Shown here one piece after another: positions 6,177 to 14,518 of a stretch of DNA of 37,908 nucleotides. The DNA is from Synechococcus sp. SB0662_bin_14. Its GTDB lineage: Bacteria > Cyanobacteriota > Cyanobacteriia > PCC-6307 > Cyanobiaceae. The notes under the pieces were generated by a model. That model made no database searches and had not been told where the DNA came from. It saw only the letters and a list, made by a program, of their open reading frames with translations. Within the stretch, counting starts at the first letter, position 1, and every line of letters begins with the position of its first letter. Made by a program: the position numbers and the translations under genes. Location: contig VXNS01000017.1 in the NCBI GenBank assembly GCA_009840445.1, forward strand, positions 1 to 37,908. Direction: 5' to 3'.

Positions 6177-8717
6177 TTAGCCAATGACCAGTCCCAATTC
6201 GCGATCCAGGCACACCTTCAACTCCCCATCCTGAAACACGCCGTCAGAGTCCAATAGCAGAGCATGGTGATGGGTCAGGCCAGGACAGGCAGACCATCCC
6301 GACGGCGACTGAGAGTCGCGGATCGCACGGATTAACCCTGGATGGCTGATGCGCAGCCAACGTTCCGCCAGTTCAGGGGCACGTTTAGCCAGGGACTCGC
6401 AATCCCTGGGAAACACAGGGACCACTGTCAAACTGGGCCGGCCAAGCCGTGTGCCGAACCGAAAGGCTCCGGACTCCGCCTTGTCATCGTCAATCTGTGA
6501 AGCTTCCTGATAGGTTCTCCAGTCACGGGGGGCTGGTAGCGCCATTTTGCGGGCTTCGTTGTTCATGTGATCCCGTTCACTTCTGTACTTCTGCAGGGCG
6601 TTAGCCAAAGCCTTGTTCAGGCCCTCAGAGGTAAGAGGTTCCCAGTTGCCATACACCTGCTGAACCGCCAAGTCGATGTCGTCCGGTAGATCCAGCAGCG
6701 GATGGTCCTTCAGCCAAGCGTGAGACCTGAGCACGAGCCAACGGTCATAAACGAAGCTGGTGAGGTCAGCGGGGGAGACCTCCTGACCCAGTCCCGCCAC
6801 CAACACAAGAGGTTCCTTGAAATTGTCAGGGCGCTGACGGTCATGGCGGTGGATGCGTCCAGCACGTTGCAACACCAAATCAACGGGTGCTGGATCCGTG
6901 ATGAGCACGTCCATGTCAATGTCGAGAGACTGCTCCGCCACCTGCGTGGCCACCAGCACATGTCCCGTTTGTGCTGTTCCGCCCGGACCAAACAACATCA
7001 ACACCTGCTTCTCGATATCGGTCCGTTGATCCATCGGGAACCGCGCATGGAATAGAGTGCGTTCAACTCCGGTGATTGAGCGGTAGATGTCCTGAGCCCT
7101 GGCAACTTTGTTCACCACAATCAGCACCCGAGCCCCGTCTTTGGCCATCGCAACCGCACGGGCGGTCACGGCATCCGGGTCAATCCCTTGGACCGACAAG
7201 CTTTGACGACGGTTAGCCCGGAAGGACAAGGATTTGATGAAGCCGGGGGCAGCCCAACTGATTCTGGGGTACTGACCGGACGACACAGGAACATCCTTGC
7301 CCGCCCAGGCTTGCAGAATTGCGTCCCGTCGTGTGTGTGGCAGAGTTGCAGACATCAGCACCACGCGACAGCCCAACTGCTGGAGCCAGTTCACAAGCCG
7401 CTCAATCAGTCCGCCGGTGTAGGCGTCGTAGGCATGAACTTCATCAAGAATCACAGTGCGGCCCGCTAGTCCGAATAAACGGACAAAGCTATGGCGGGCA
7501 TTGAGTATACCTACGAGTGCCTGGTCCACTGTGCCGATTCCCTGTGGGCAAAGAAGGCAGCGCTTTGAGCCACGGAACCACCACCCTGCCGTTACTCCGC
7601 TGTCATCAGTCCCCAGTCCCACTTCCTGCAAGCGAAGGTTTGCAGTGTCCGGGTTACTGCCGCTGTGTGCCAGGGCCAGCTTGACACTTCCACCAACAGC
7701 GCGTTTAAGAAATTGCCCCATCCTTCCCATCAATGCATTGCTGGTGGCCTGCGTAGGCATCGCCATATACATACCGCGCCGCCCAAATCCGCAACCGAAG
7801 CCCGCCTCTGTCTTGCCCTCCCCCATGGGCGCCTCGATGACTATCAAACCAGGCTCCTGCCCCAATTGGTCAAGTATCTCGGCCATGGTTTGTTGTAACG
7901 GACGGGGCTCCATGCCATCCAGAGCCAGTCTGATGGCATCACCACCGGAATCAACTGGCGGCAGTGCAGCAGCGGCAAGACCCACGTCGGAGAGTGCTTT
8001 GTCCGCGAGTTGCCGACTCTCGGCAAACCATTGAGCAGGATCAGGATCCTTTTCCCAACGTTCAAGGCGATCCCATCGGCACAGGGCCTCACTGGAGCCG
8101 ATCCAGTCGGACACGGTGGTAAGCCCCATCAACCACTGCAGGAATGCTGCTTGCTGAGCGCCCTTAGGCGGCAGAGTTGGGATAACGTTAGCACCAACTC
8201 CTTCCAATAACTGGCTAAATAGCTGCTTGTGGGCCTCATGCCATACTGCATCCAAATGCTCCGCTGAGCGGCCAGCGTCTTGACAAACGACCGAGTTGAT
8301 CAGGTGACCATGGTGCGCACCCACTGCTAAGGCAAAGAGCCGGGCATCACTGTTGGAAACTCCCCACTGGACCAATTGGTCTCTCAAAAGCGGGACGGTA
8401 CTGGCATCGTGACGGTCGAAGGCAGCAGGAGGAAAGGCAGGGCAACCTGGAACCCATTTCCTGCCCAGCTTCTTCTGAAAACCTGGGGTGGCTTTACCCA
8501 GATCGTGAAACCCCACCAACGCTGTCACCCATGAGGGCGAACAGGGCATTGGTATAGGGCAGGGAATTACCTTCTGGAGTACGCAAGCAACTGCGGACAC
8601 ATCCAGAAGGTGGGGCAGCAAGGGATAGCCATGACTCTGGCCCTCAGCCGGTGATTTGGCCCAGAGGCCCAGAGGATTAGCCATGGTGTAAAAGGCGAGG
8701 CTGATACGCATAAGCAT
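6177..8717 (-). CDS. cas3: CRISPR-associated helicase/nuclease Cas3
   Basis: Cas3 is the HD nuclease and 3'-5' ssDNA helicase recruited by Cascade to degrade targeted DNA in type I systems. The 846-residue product has an N-terminal HD domain: LPHLLD with His36, GFHDLGK with His71-Asp72, GAHHGH around 133-138 and SDWIGS around 203-208. A superfamily 2 helicase follows: Walker A APMGEGKT (296-303), DEVH (425-428), SAT (456-458), QVAEQSLDID (592-601) and QRAGRIHRH (617-625). The C-terminal accessory domain ends at ELGLVIG, a usual family ending. No stop or frameshift is visible, so the gene appears intact. Possible starts are ATG at 8717, 8711 or 8684. None of cas8e, cse2, cas7, cas5, cas6e, cas1 or cas2 lies in the window. 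The CRISPR array follows immediately in the same orientation. It is either part of a dispersed system or a surviving remnant. Confidence 0.95.
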   Translation of the reverse strand: MLMRISLAFYTMANPLGLWAKSPAEGQSHGYPLLPHLLDVSAVACVLQKVIPCPIPMPCSPSWVTALVGFHDLGKATPGFQKKLGRKWVPGCPAFPPAAFDRHDASTVPLLRDQLVQWGVSNSDARLFALAVGAHHGHLINSVVCQDAGRSAEHLDAVWHEAHKQLFSQLLEGVGANVIPTLPPKGAQQAAFLQWLMGLTTVSDWIGSSEALCRWDRLERWEKDPDPAQWFAESRQLADKALSDVGLAAAALPPVDSGGDAIRLALDGMEPRPLQQTMAEILDQLGQEPGLIVIEAPMGEGKTEAGFGCGFGRRGMYMAMPTQATSNALMGRMGQFLKRAVGGSVKLALAHSGSNPDTANLRLQEVGLGTDDSGVTAGWWFRGSKRCLLCPQGIGTVDQALVGILNARHSFVRLFGLAGRTVILDEVHAYDAYTGGLIERLVNWLQQLGCRVVLMSATLPHTRRDAILQAWAGKDVPVSSGQYPRISWAAPGFIKSLSFRANRRQSLSVQGIDPDAVTARAVAMAKDGARVLIVVNKVARAQDIYRSITGVERTLFHARFPMDQRTDIEKQVLMLFGPGGTAQTGHVLVATQVAEQSLDIDMDVLITDPAPVDLVLQRAGRIHRHDRQRPDNFKEPLVLVAGLGQEVSPADLTSFVYDRWLVLRSHAWLKDHPLLDLPDDIDLAVQQVYGNWEPLTSEGLNKALANALQKYRSERDHMNNEARKMALPAPRDWRTYQEASQIDDDKAESGAFRFGTRLGRPSLTVVPVFPRDCESLAKRAPELAERWLRISHPGLIRAIRDSQSPSGWSACPGLTHHHALLLDSDGVFQDGELKVCLDRELGLVIG

Positions 8718-8875
8718 TATCTCAGGCAGAGGTCAGCCGTCTGCACCTTGCCTGGCTAAGCCCAGAACTTCTGCTCACCCATCCATCGGCGATCTAGTTT
8801 GATCTCTCACGTTGCAAGCTGCCTTTCCACGCAGACCCACCAGATCTACATTGGCGCCAATTCAGCAGAAGAACC

Positions 8876-9085
8876 ATGCCAGACAACAGCAAGTGGACGC
8901 AAATGATCCAGCACTGGCGCAGCCTGCCGCTGGAGGAGCGTCGGAGCCGTCACCTGAAAGTAATCCCCCGTCATCCAGCCAACTCCATGGCCATGGAAGG
9001 TGAGCCGGTGGATGAGGTCTGGCTTCGGGCGCGGCTTGCCCCCAAGATTCGGAAACGGCTGATCCGCCTCACCGCCGGGTCCTGA
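8876..9085 (+). CDS. Small hypothetical protein
   Basis: A 69-residue frame from the ATG at 8876, preceded by a weak purine-rich AGAAGAA stretch. The peptide is charged and Trp-containing, with LPLEERRSRHLKVIPRHP followed by EGEPVDEVWLRARLAP, and has a basic C-terminus. It looks more protein-like than the overlapping frames, but I do not recognise a family. It is divergent from cas3 and separated from it by about 160 bp in which I see no other feature. Size and charge would suit a small antitoxin-like or DNA-binding protein, but this is only a guess. Confidence 0.45.
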   Translation: MPDNSKWTQMIQHWRSLPLEERRSRHLKVIPRHPANSMAMEGEPVDEVWLRARLAPKIRKRLIRLTAGS

Positions 9086-9183
9086 CCGCCATCCCAACCT
9101 GCCCCGAAACCAGACTGAGTCACTTGCGGGACGCCAACTCAGGAGAGCGAGGGAGCGCTAGACTAACCCCACAACCCCTGCCC

Positions 9184-9513
9184 ATGGCCTCCAGCCCCTC
9201 AGCCACAGCCAAGCCAGCAGATCACAAGTCCGCAGAGCAGGCGAGAGCCGTGCCGCGCCTTGGCGGCACGGTGCATGAGTGGCAGCAATGGTTGGCCCCG
9301 GGTGTGGTGGTGGCTGTCGTTCTGGCCATGGGCTCCCTCCAACGGGCTGATCTTCAGGAGTTCAGGGTTGAAGTTCAGTCTGACATTCGAGCGATCAACG
9401 ACCGCCTTGATCGGGTTGATACCCGCTTTGACCAGGTGAACGACCGTATTGATCAGGGTGACGCCCGCATCAACAGTCGTATTGATCAAATCTATCGGCT
9501 TCTGTTGCCCTGA
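9184..9513 (+). CDS. Small single-TM coiled-coil protein
   Basis: A 109-residue protein starting at ATG 9184 (an in-frame ATG at 9124 gives a longer, less plausible N-terminus). The first 45 residues are polar. One hydrophobic helix follows (WLAPGVVVAVVLAMGSL), then a C-terminal heptad-like coiled coil built from repeats of the pattern R-I/L-D-x-V/I-D (RLDRVDTRFDQVNDRIDQ and on). It would be an inner-membrane protein with an oligomerising tail. The layout resembles the small protein at 28331-28609. It ends 17 bp from the 3' end of the convergent parA-like gene. Function unknown. Confidence 0.6.
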   Translation: MASSPSATAKPADHKSAEQARAVPRLGGTVHEWQQWLAPGVVVAVVLAMGSLQRADLQEFRVEVQSDIRAINDRLDRVDTRFDQVNDRIDQGDARINSRIDQIYRLLLP

Positions 9514-9530
9514 GCCGATGGCTCCCATGG

Positions 9531-10526
9531 TTAACGAATGCCACAATGCTCAAGGAGCGCCTCTGCCAAGGCGGAGAAATCCTTGTGGCAGGCCCGGGCC
9601 GCCTTGTAATGGCCCCCAATGGCCCCATCGGCGGGGGTGAGCAGGAACATGGGCTTGCGGGCCGTCCGGGCCAGGGGCATCAAGCTGCGGTAGTGCTTGA
9701 GTTCCGCCAGGCAGTGGGGATCCTCCTTGGGTGAGCTTGGCGGTTGCTGTGCTGTTTCGCCCAACACCCATTTGCTGTACACCGATGGGACGCGGTCCAG
9801 CCAACGCTGATAGGCCTTCACCGGCCGATCCCGTCGCACGGCATGTTGCAGCACCACGTAACCCACTGGATCCATTCGGCCTTCAGGAAGTTCGGTTGTC
9901 TTGCCGAGAGATGCTGGCGCACGATTCAGACGTTCTGTCCACTCCTCACGCCAGCGGTGGAGCGTAGGCCCCAGGTTCTTCAGCCCTTGCACAGAATAGA
10001 GGTCCGGTCCCAGGGGGATCACCACGTGGCTGGCTGCGATCAGCGCCGCCCGGTTCAGCGCCCCCAGGCTTGGTCCCACGTCGATCAACACCACGTCCGC
10101 CTGGCGTTGCTCAGCGGCCTTGGCCAACATTCGCCAAAACACACTGATCACCCGGAATGCTCGTTGCTTTTGATCCAGACAGCTCGGCCATTGTGTAGAC
10201 AATTCATCTTCCACCGTGGACAGGCTCAGATCACCAACCACCAGGCCAATCCCTTTTGCAATCTCGTTGACATAGGGATCCACCACGTCGCCGGTTCCCT
10301 CCAGCAGGGGCGCCAGAGCAGCAACCACAGTGCGGGACGGCTCTGCATCCGTCCAAAACTCTTCCAACTTGTCGTCCTCCAGGAACATGCTGGTGAGATT
10401 CATTTGGGGATCCAGGTCCGCCGCCACAACGGATAGATCCATCTCAGCAAACATCCAGGCAAGATGATAGACAAGTGTGGTCTTCCCCACCCCACCTTTA
10501 TTGTTGAAAAATGCCAGAGTTTTCAT
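9531..10526 (-). CDS. ParA/Soj-family ATPase
   Basis: A deviant Walker-type ATPase of about 331 residues that, in this family, forms ATP-dependent dimers on DNA or membranes and positions cargo or segregates DNA. The ATG at 10526 gives MKTLAFFNNKGGVGKTT, with the signature Lys10 and P-loop Lys15. Walker A' is VVAADLDPQMNLT and Walker B is DVVLIDVGPSLG. A Pro-rich insertion and a C-terminal extension of about 100 residues go beyond a minimal Soj. The start codon overlaps the stop of the upstream ATP-binding protein gene by ATGA, so translation is probably coupled. No parB is adjacent; the ribbon-helix-helix gene at the head of the operon is the only candidate DNA-binding partner. Not part of the canonical chromosomal parAB as seen here. 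Confidence 0.9.
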   Translation of the reverse strand: MKTLAFFNNKGGVGKTTLVYHLAWMFAEMDLSVVAADLDPQMNLTSMFLEDDKLEEFWTDAEPSRTVVAALAPLLEGTGDVVDPYVNEIAKGIGLVVGDLSLSTVEDELSTQWPSCLDQKQRAFRVISVFWRMLAKAAEQRQADVVLIDVGPSLGALNRAALIAASHVVIPLGPDLYSVQGLKNLGPTLHRWREEWTERLNRAPASLGKTTELPEGRMDPVGYVVLQHAVRRDRPVKAYQRWLDRVPSVYSKWVLGETAQQPPSSPKEDPHCLAELKHYRSLMPLARTARKPMFLLTPADGAIGGHYKAARACHKDFSALAEALLEHCGIR

Positions 10527-11338
10527 GCTCCAGTCTCCCTGGTGGTTGCTGGTTTCAGGGTAGCGCAAATCACCTTGTCCTGGGCATCAAATTCCGGTGG
10601 GGGATTGCCGTTGCGTTCGCACTCCCTTCGGGCAATAGCGATGCCGGCGCCAAAGCGTTGAGCAAAGCCCACTTCCTTCAAGAAGCCCGCCAGGTTGGGG
10701 TTGCGATATCCTGTGAAGCCAGGTTGACCGAAGCTTTCCCGCGTCACCATGCCGACGGGTCCGCCAGGGCTGATGATCTCCATGCGATCCGAATACCAGG
10801 TGACGCGCACGGGCGTATGGTCGTGCTCGTAGGTGCGGTGCATGACGGCGTTACGAAACAATTGCTGAATGGCCGCCTGGGGGTAGAGTTGCGTGCGACG
10901 CTCCGTTGCCCGGCTACGAAACTCCACCATCGTGCGATTGTGGGAGTTTAGTTTGTCTTCCACACCACGAATCACATCCACCATACGCCCCGTGAAACCT
11001 GCTTCGTCCAGAACATCGTCCGCCAGGGTGGGGCCGTCCAGCTTCAGGAATTGCACGTAGGCGCCGGGGAGAAAGTCCGTGGGCTGGTTGGCGAGGGCCA
11101 GCACCCCCAGGTGGGTGGGCGTGGGGTCATCGGGGCTGAGGATCATCCGGGTGCTGGCCAGTTGCTCCTCCAGCGTGCGCCCATTGTCGTCCAATACCTC
11201 GGCTGCCACAGCGGCAGGTAAGTAATTCTCCTTGTACCAGGACAAGTCCAGATCGGCTACGGTGGCACCATGGCAAGGTTGAGCATCAAACGGCTGATCC
11301 CGGAAGCGACGCTTTTCATTGAGAACCGGAGAACACAC
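10523..11338 (-). CDS. ATP-binding (HATPase_c_4-type) protein lacking its AlbA_2/Schlafen N-terminus
   Basis: About 271 residues matching, by memory of the family, the C-terminal two thirds of AlbA_2-domain putative transcriptional regulators. Recognisable pieces are [14 protein letters not shown] near the start, EYLPAAV-like ENYLPAAVAAEVL, DDPTPTHLGVLAL, then the ATP-lid-like LFRNAVMHRTYE and RMEIISPGGPVGMV, and RFGAGIAIARRECERNGNPPPEF. Family members normally carry about 120 further residues upstream (the AlbA_2 nucleic-acid-binding part). Here the in-frame codon before the GTG at 11338 is a TGA stop, so that part is absent. The start overlaps the end of the upstream TM-protein frame by 23 bp, and the stop overlaps the parA start by 4 bp. 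It could be a functional shortened form or a truncated remnant. Confidence 0.75.
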   Translation of the reverse strand: MCSPVLNEKRRFRDQPFDAQPCHGATVADLDLSWYKENYLPAAVAAEVLDDNGRTLEEQLASTRMILSPDDPTPTHLGVLALANQPTDFLPGAYVQFLKLDGPTLADDVLDEAGFTGRMVDVIRGVEDKLNSHNRTMVEFRSRATERRTQLYPQAAIQQLFRNAVMHRTYEHDHTPVRVTWYSDRMEIISPGGPVGMVTRESFGQPGFTGYRNPNLAGFLKEVGFAQRFGAGIAIARRECERNGNPPPEFDAQDKVICATLKPATTRETGA

Positions 11339-11579
11339 TCATGCCACCGGTGCGCAGAATGGGATACTCGTTCGTGACGGCAACAAGAATTCCTCCCCCA
11401 GCCAGGGAGACCAGGAGACACGTCCCTGTCCAGAACTCGGCCCAGAACCGGTTGTGGCCATGGGACTGGTCACGGTCTATACGAGCTTCTTGCAGTATTG
11501 CTCTCCAGTCTCCCGCTTGCGAGGAGACAGGAATTTTTGTGTCCAGGTCAAGCGGCGAATTCTCTGCCTTTGGTGTCAT
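11316..11579 (-). CDS. Small single-TM protein in the RHH-ParA operon
   Basis: An 87-residue frame from ATG 11579. A TTG at 11600 would overlap the RHH stop as TTGA and add seven residues. The first 45 residues are polar. One transmembrane segment follows ([18 protein letters not shown]) and a short tail. Family not recognised. Its position between two overlapping genes on the same strand supports expression. Alternatively it could be sequence that replaced the missing N-terminal part of the downstream ATP-binding protein gene. Confidence 0.5.
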   Translation of the reverse strand: MTPKAENSPLDLDTKIPVSSQAGDWRAILQEARIDRDQSHGHNRFWAEFWTGTCLLVSLAGGGILVAVTNEYPILRTGGMSVFSGSQ

Positions 11580-11596
11580 GGTTCCGGTGCTGGATG

Positions 11597-11830
11597 TCAA
11601 AGACCGGTGACCTCAGTCTTGCTGTGGGCATCTTCCAGGAAGACCCTGAGAGGGGATTCAGGATCTCTGCCCTCTTGATCCAGTTGCCGGTTTTTTACCG
11701 CGATGTAGAGGCGCATGGCGCGGTGGAACACTTCAGCACGGTGCTTGCCAAGGCGCTCTGCCAGTTTGCCCATGTCCTCGTCCAGTTTCGGGTCCATGCG
11801 GACCTGGTACCACTGCTCTTTTGTAGCCAT
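11597..11830 (-). CDS. Ribbon-helix-helix DNA-binding protein
   Basis: A 77-residue protein from ATG 11830 ([19 protein letters not shown]). The pattern fits an Arc/CopG-type RHH domain. A beta strand (QWYQVRMD) precedes helix 1 ([15 protein letters not shown]) and helix 2 ([20 protein letters not shown]). Such proteins bind DNA as dimers, often as autorepressors, antitoxins or plasmid centromere-binding proteins. It is the first gene of a leftward run with 4-bp to 23-bp overlaps leading to the ATP-binding protein and ParA. An inverted repeat lies 10 bp upstream of the start and could be its operator. An in-frame start at 11899 is possible but would cover that repeat. Confidence 0.75.
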   Translation of the reverse strand: MATKEQWYQVRMDPKLDEDMGKLAERLGKHRAEVFHRAMRLYIAVKNRQLDQEGRDPESPLRVFLEDAHSKTEVTGL

Positions 11831-11839
11831 GGGGGCAAC

Positions 11840-11855
11840 AGCCACAAGCTTGGCT
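11840..11855. promoter_or_regulatory. Candidate operator for the RHH operon
   Basis: AGCCA and TGGCT arms surround a six-base spacer, AGCCACAAGCTTGGCT. A further AGCCA copy lies at 11825-11829, overlapping the RHH start codon. Spaced half-sites upstream of an RHH gene are the usual arrangement for autorepression. The assignment is by position and symmetry only. Confidence 0.35.
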
Positions 11856-11941
11856 ACTATGGTATCCCAAAAGGGACTGGGAGTGTCAGCCCGCCCCACG
11901 GCTTGCTACGCTGGGACCTGTTTGCCAGCGGATGCGAGTCC

Positions 11942-12664
11942 ATGCCCTACAGGCGCGTCCTGCTGAAACTCAGTGGCGAGGCTCTCATGGGAGAGCAGAG
12001 TTACGGCATCGACCCCTCCGTGATCCAGCGCATTGCGGCGGAGATCGCCGGGGTGGTGGCCCAGGGTACGGAGATGGCCGTTGTGGTGGGGGGCGGCAAT
12101 ATCTTCCGGGGTCTGAAGGGGGCCTCGGCGGGCATGGATCGGGCCACGGCGGACTATGTGGGCATGTTGGCCACGGTGATGAACGCCATGACCCTGCAGG
12201 ACGCCCTGGAGCGCCAGCAGGTGCCCTGTCGGGTGCAAACAGCCATTGCCATGCAGGAGGTGGCGGAGCCTTATATCCGCCGTCGGGCCATGCGTCACCT
12301 GGAAAACGGCCGGGTGGTGATCTTTGGCGGCGGCTGTGGCAACCCCTTCTTCACCACGGACACCACCGCAGCGCTACGGGCAGCGGAGATTGGCGCCCAG
12401 GTGGTGTTCAAGGCCACCAAGGTGGACGGGGTCTACAACAAGGATCCCGCCTGCTTCAGTGATGCGGTTCGCTACGAGACGCTAAGCTTTCAAGAGGTGT
12501 TGCGGGGGGAGTTGGCGGTGATGGACAGCACCGCCATCGCCCTGTGCAAGGACAACCGCATCCCCATCGTGGTCTTCAACTTGTTCGAGGCGGGCAACAT
12601 CGCCCGCGCCGTTGCCGGTGAGCCGGTGGGTACCGCCGTTCACCCGGATCTGGCACCCCGCTGA
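11942..12664 (+). CDS. pyrH: UMP kinase
   Basis: Phosphorylates UMP to UDP with ATP in pyrimidine nucleotide synthesis, as a cytoplasmic hexamer. The 240-residue product begins [17 protein letters not shown] and contains [31 protein letters not shown] and [13 protein letters not shown], the classic amino-acid-kinase fold signatures. The ATG at 11942 gives the usual family length; the open frame upstream is not coding. frr follows 19 bp downstream in the same direction, the pyrH-frr pair conserved in many bacteria. Confidence 0.97.
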   Translation: MPYRRVLLKLSGEALMGEQSYGIDPSVIQRIAAEIAGVVAQGTEMAVVVGGGNIFRGLKGASAGMDRATADYVGMLATVMNAMTLQDALERQQVPCRVQTAIAMQEVAEPYIRRRAMRHLENGRVVIFGGGCGNPFFTTDTTAALRAAEIGAQVVFKATKVDGVYNKDPACFSDAVRYETLSFQEVLRGELAVMDSTAIALCKDNRIPIVVFNLFEAGNIARAVAGEPVGTAVHPDLAPR

Positions 12665-12683
12665 GCGGATCTATGGTTCACCA

Positions 12684-13247
12684 ATGCCTGATCCCATCAA
12701 CGTCATGGACCTGGAATCCCACATGGAAAAGTCGCTGGAGGCCACCCAGCGCAACCTGAACACCATCCGCACAGGCCGGGCCAATCCCAACCTGTTGGAC
12801 AAGGTGATGGTGGAGTACTACGGCTGTGACACGCCCCTGCGCTCCCTGGCGGGCATCACCACCCCCGATTCCCAGACCATTCAGATTCAGCCCTTTGACG
12901 TGAGCGCCATCCGCGCCATCGAGAAGGCCGTCCTCAGTTCGGGCCTCGGCCTGACCCCCAACAGCGAAGACGGCAAGCTGATCCGCATCGGCATCCCTCC
13001 CCTCACGGAAGAGCGCCGCAAGGAGTTGGTGAAGCTGGCGGCCGGCTACGTCGAAGAAGGCAAGGTGGCCCTCCGTAACCTGCGGCGGGAGGGGATTGAC
13101 CGCATCAAGAAGCAGGAGAAAGCCGGCGACTTGTCCGAGGACCAATCCCACGACGCACAAGAGGACGTTCAAAAGCTGACGGACCGTTTCATTCAGCGCC
13201 TCAACACCATGCAGAAGGACAAGGAAAAGGACATCCTCGCGGTTTGA
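12684..13247 (+). CDS. frr: Ribosome recycling factor
   Basis: Splits post-termination ribosomes together with EF-G. The 187-residue product starts at ATG 12684 ([19 protein letters not shown]). It shows the three-helix-bundle landmarks [36 protein letters not shown] and [16 protein letters not shown]. Length is normal for the family. It lies 19 bp after pyrH and is convergent with the transaldolase gene, with only 6 bp between stop codons. Confidence 0.97.
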   Translation: MPDPINVMDLESHMEKSLEATQRNLNTIRTGRANPNLLDKVMVEYYGCDTPLRSLAGITTPDSQTIQIQPFDVSAIRAIEKAVLSSGLGLTPNSEDGKLIRIGIPPLTEERRKELVKLAAGYVEEGKVALRNLRREGIDRIKKQEKAGDLSEDQSHDAQEDVQKLTDRFIQRLNTMQKDKEKDILAV

Positions 13248-13253
13248 TGCCTC

Positions 13254-14429
13254 TCAACCGGCTGAGAGGGCCAGGGGGGCGCCGAGGGCGGAACGGATTT
13301 CCTCCGGCTTGAGACAACCGTCATGGTCCGTATCCAGGGCATCAAACACCGCGTCGGTGCCCAGCCACTCCTCACGGGTGATGGTGCCGTCCCCATCCAG
13401 ATCGTTGAGCAGGAAAATCTCCTGCGCCGCATGGGCAAAGGCCGCTTCCCCCTCCAACACCGCCAGGCGGTGACCCAACTGGGCCTCCAGGGCTTCAATG
13501 GCCTTGCTGAACCCGCGGATCCCTTCATCAAGCTTCTCGGAAGCCATGGCATCCTCGGCCATCAGGCCCGGGAAGCTGTGTTCGTTCACCTGGAGCCTGG
13601 CGCCGGGTGCATCCGTCAGATTGGCCGGATCCAGTTTGCGCACCAGTCGCCCTTCGGTGCGACCCAACTGATCCAGGAATTTGGGCGCAATGGTGAGCAG
13701 GTCACAACCAGCCAACTCGATGATTTCCTCTACGTTGCGGAAGCTGGCTCCCATCACCTGGGTTGGGTGGCCGAAGGTTTTGAAGTAGGCGAAGATCCGG
13801 GTGACGGAGAGCACGCCAGGATCTTCCGGACCGGCATAGCTCTGGCGACCGGTGTGCTTTTTGTACCAATCCAGGATGCGGCCCACAAAGGGGGAGATGA
13901 GGGTCACGCCGGATTCGGCACAGGCCACGGCCTGCACCAGACTGAACAGCAAGGTGAGGTTGCAGTGAATGCCTTCCTTCTCCAGCACCTCCGCCGCCTT
14001 GATCCCCTCCCACGTGGAGGCGATTTTGATCAGGACCCGCTCCCGGCCGAGACCGGCTGCTTCATAACGCCCAATAAGCTGGCGGGCCTTGCCGATGGTG
14101 GCATCCGTGTCAAAGCTGAGGCGGGCATCCACCTCGGTGGACACCCGGCCGGGCACCACCTTGAGGATCTCCTCGCCGAAACGAACGCTGAGCTCGTCAA
14201 TGGCTTCGCTGATCACCTCCTCTGCAGGGGCCGCTGCGCCAACCACCTGGCGGGATTGCCGCAGGGTGGCGTCAATCAACTCCTGGTAGTCCGGAAGCTG
14301 GGCAGCGGCCAGGATGAGGGAAGGGTTGGTGGTGGCTTCTTGGGGGGTGAGGCGACGAATTGCCTCCAGGTCGCCAGTGTCGGCCACCACGGTGGTCATG
14401 GCGGACAACTGGTCCAGCAGAGAGGCCAT
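13254..14429 (-). CDS. tal: Transaldolase with C-terminal EF-hand pair
   Basis: Transfers a dihydroxyacetone unit between sugar phosphates in the pentose phosphate pathway. The ATG at 14429 gives [20 protein letters not shown] and 391 residues. The barrel includes ATTNPSLIL (32-40), the Schiff-base lysine in [12 protein letters not shown] (Lys135) and [10 protein letters not shown]. After the usual TalB length, a tail of about 60 residues carries two calcium-type loops: [12 protein letters not shown] (343-354) and [12 protein letters not shown] (366-377). Acidic residues sit at positions 1, 3, 5 and 12. As I recall, this fusion occurs in marine picocyanobacteria. Calcium control of carbon flow is an inference only. 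ftsI lies upstream on the same strand after an 89-bp gap. Confidence 0.95.
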   Translation of the reverse strand: MASLLDQLSAMTTVVADTGDLEAIRRLTPQEATTNPSLILAAAQLPDYQELIDATLRQSRQVVGAAAPAEEVISEAIDELSVRFGEEILKVVPGRVSTEVDARLSFDTDATIGKARQLIGRYEAAGLGRERVLIKIASTWEGIKAAEVLEKEGIHCNLTLLFSLVQAVACAESGVTLISPFVGRILDWYKKHTGRQSYAGPEDPGVLSVTRIFAYFKTFGHPTQVMGASFRNVEEIIELAGCDLLTIAPKFLDQLGRTEGRLVRKLDPANLTDAPGARLQVNEHSFPGLMAEDAMASEKLDEGIRGFSKAIEALEAQLGHRLAVLEGEAAFAHAAQEIFLLNDLDGDGTITREEWLGTDAVFDALDTDHDGCLKPEEIRSALGAPLALSAG

Positions 14430-14518
14430 GGGGAAGAGAGAAGTGAGGGACCGGTTCCAGGCTAGCCATGATGCGGACCATGGCCAGAAGCCGCCGGAAT
14501 CCCTAAAGGGTTTGCCGA

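Noticed and set aside
5802-6187. Open frames through the CRISPR array with repeated PSPRVRGT or VPRTRGDGP units
   Set aside because: The repeated peptide is a translation of the CRISPR repeats, not a repeat protein.
11498-11941. Upstream extension of the pyrH frame
   Set aside because: It would add about 148 residues unrelated to UMP kinase and overlaps the leftward RHH operon; the normal start is 11942.
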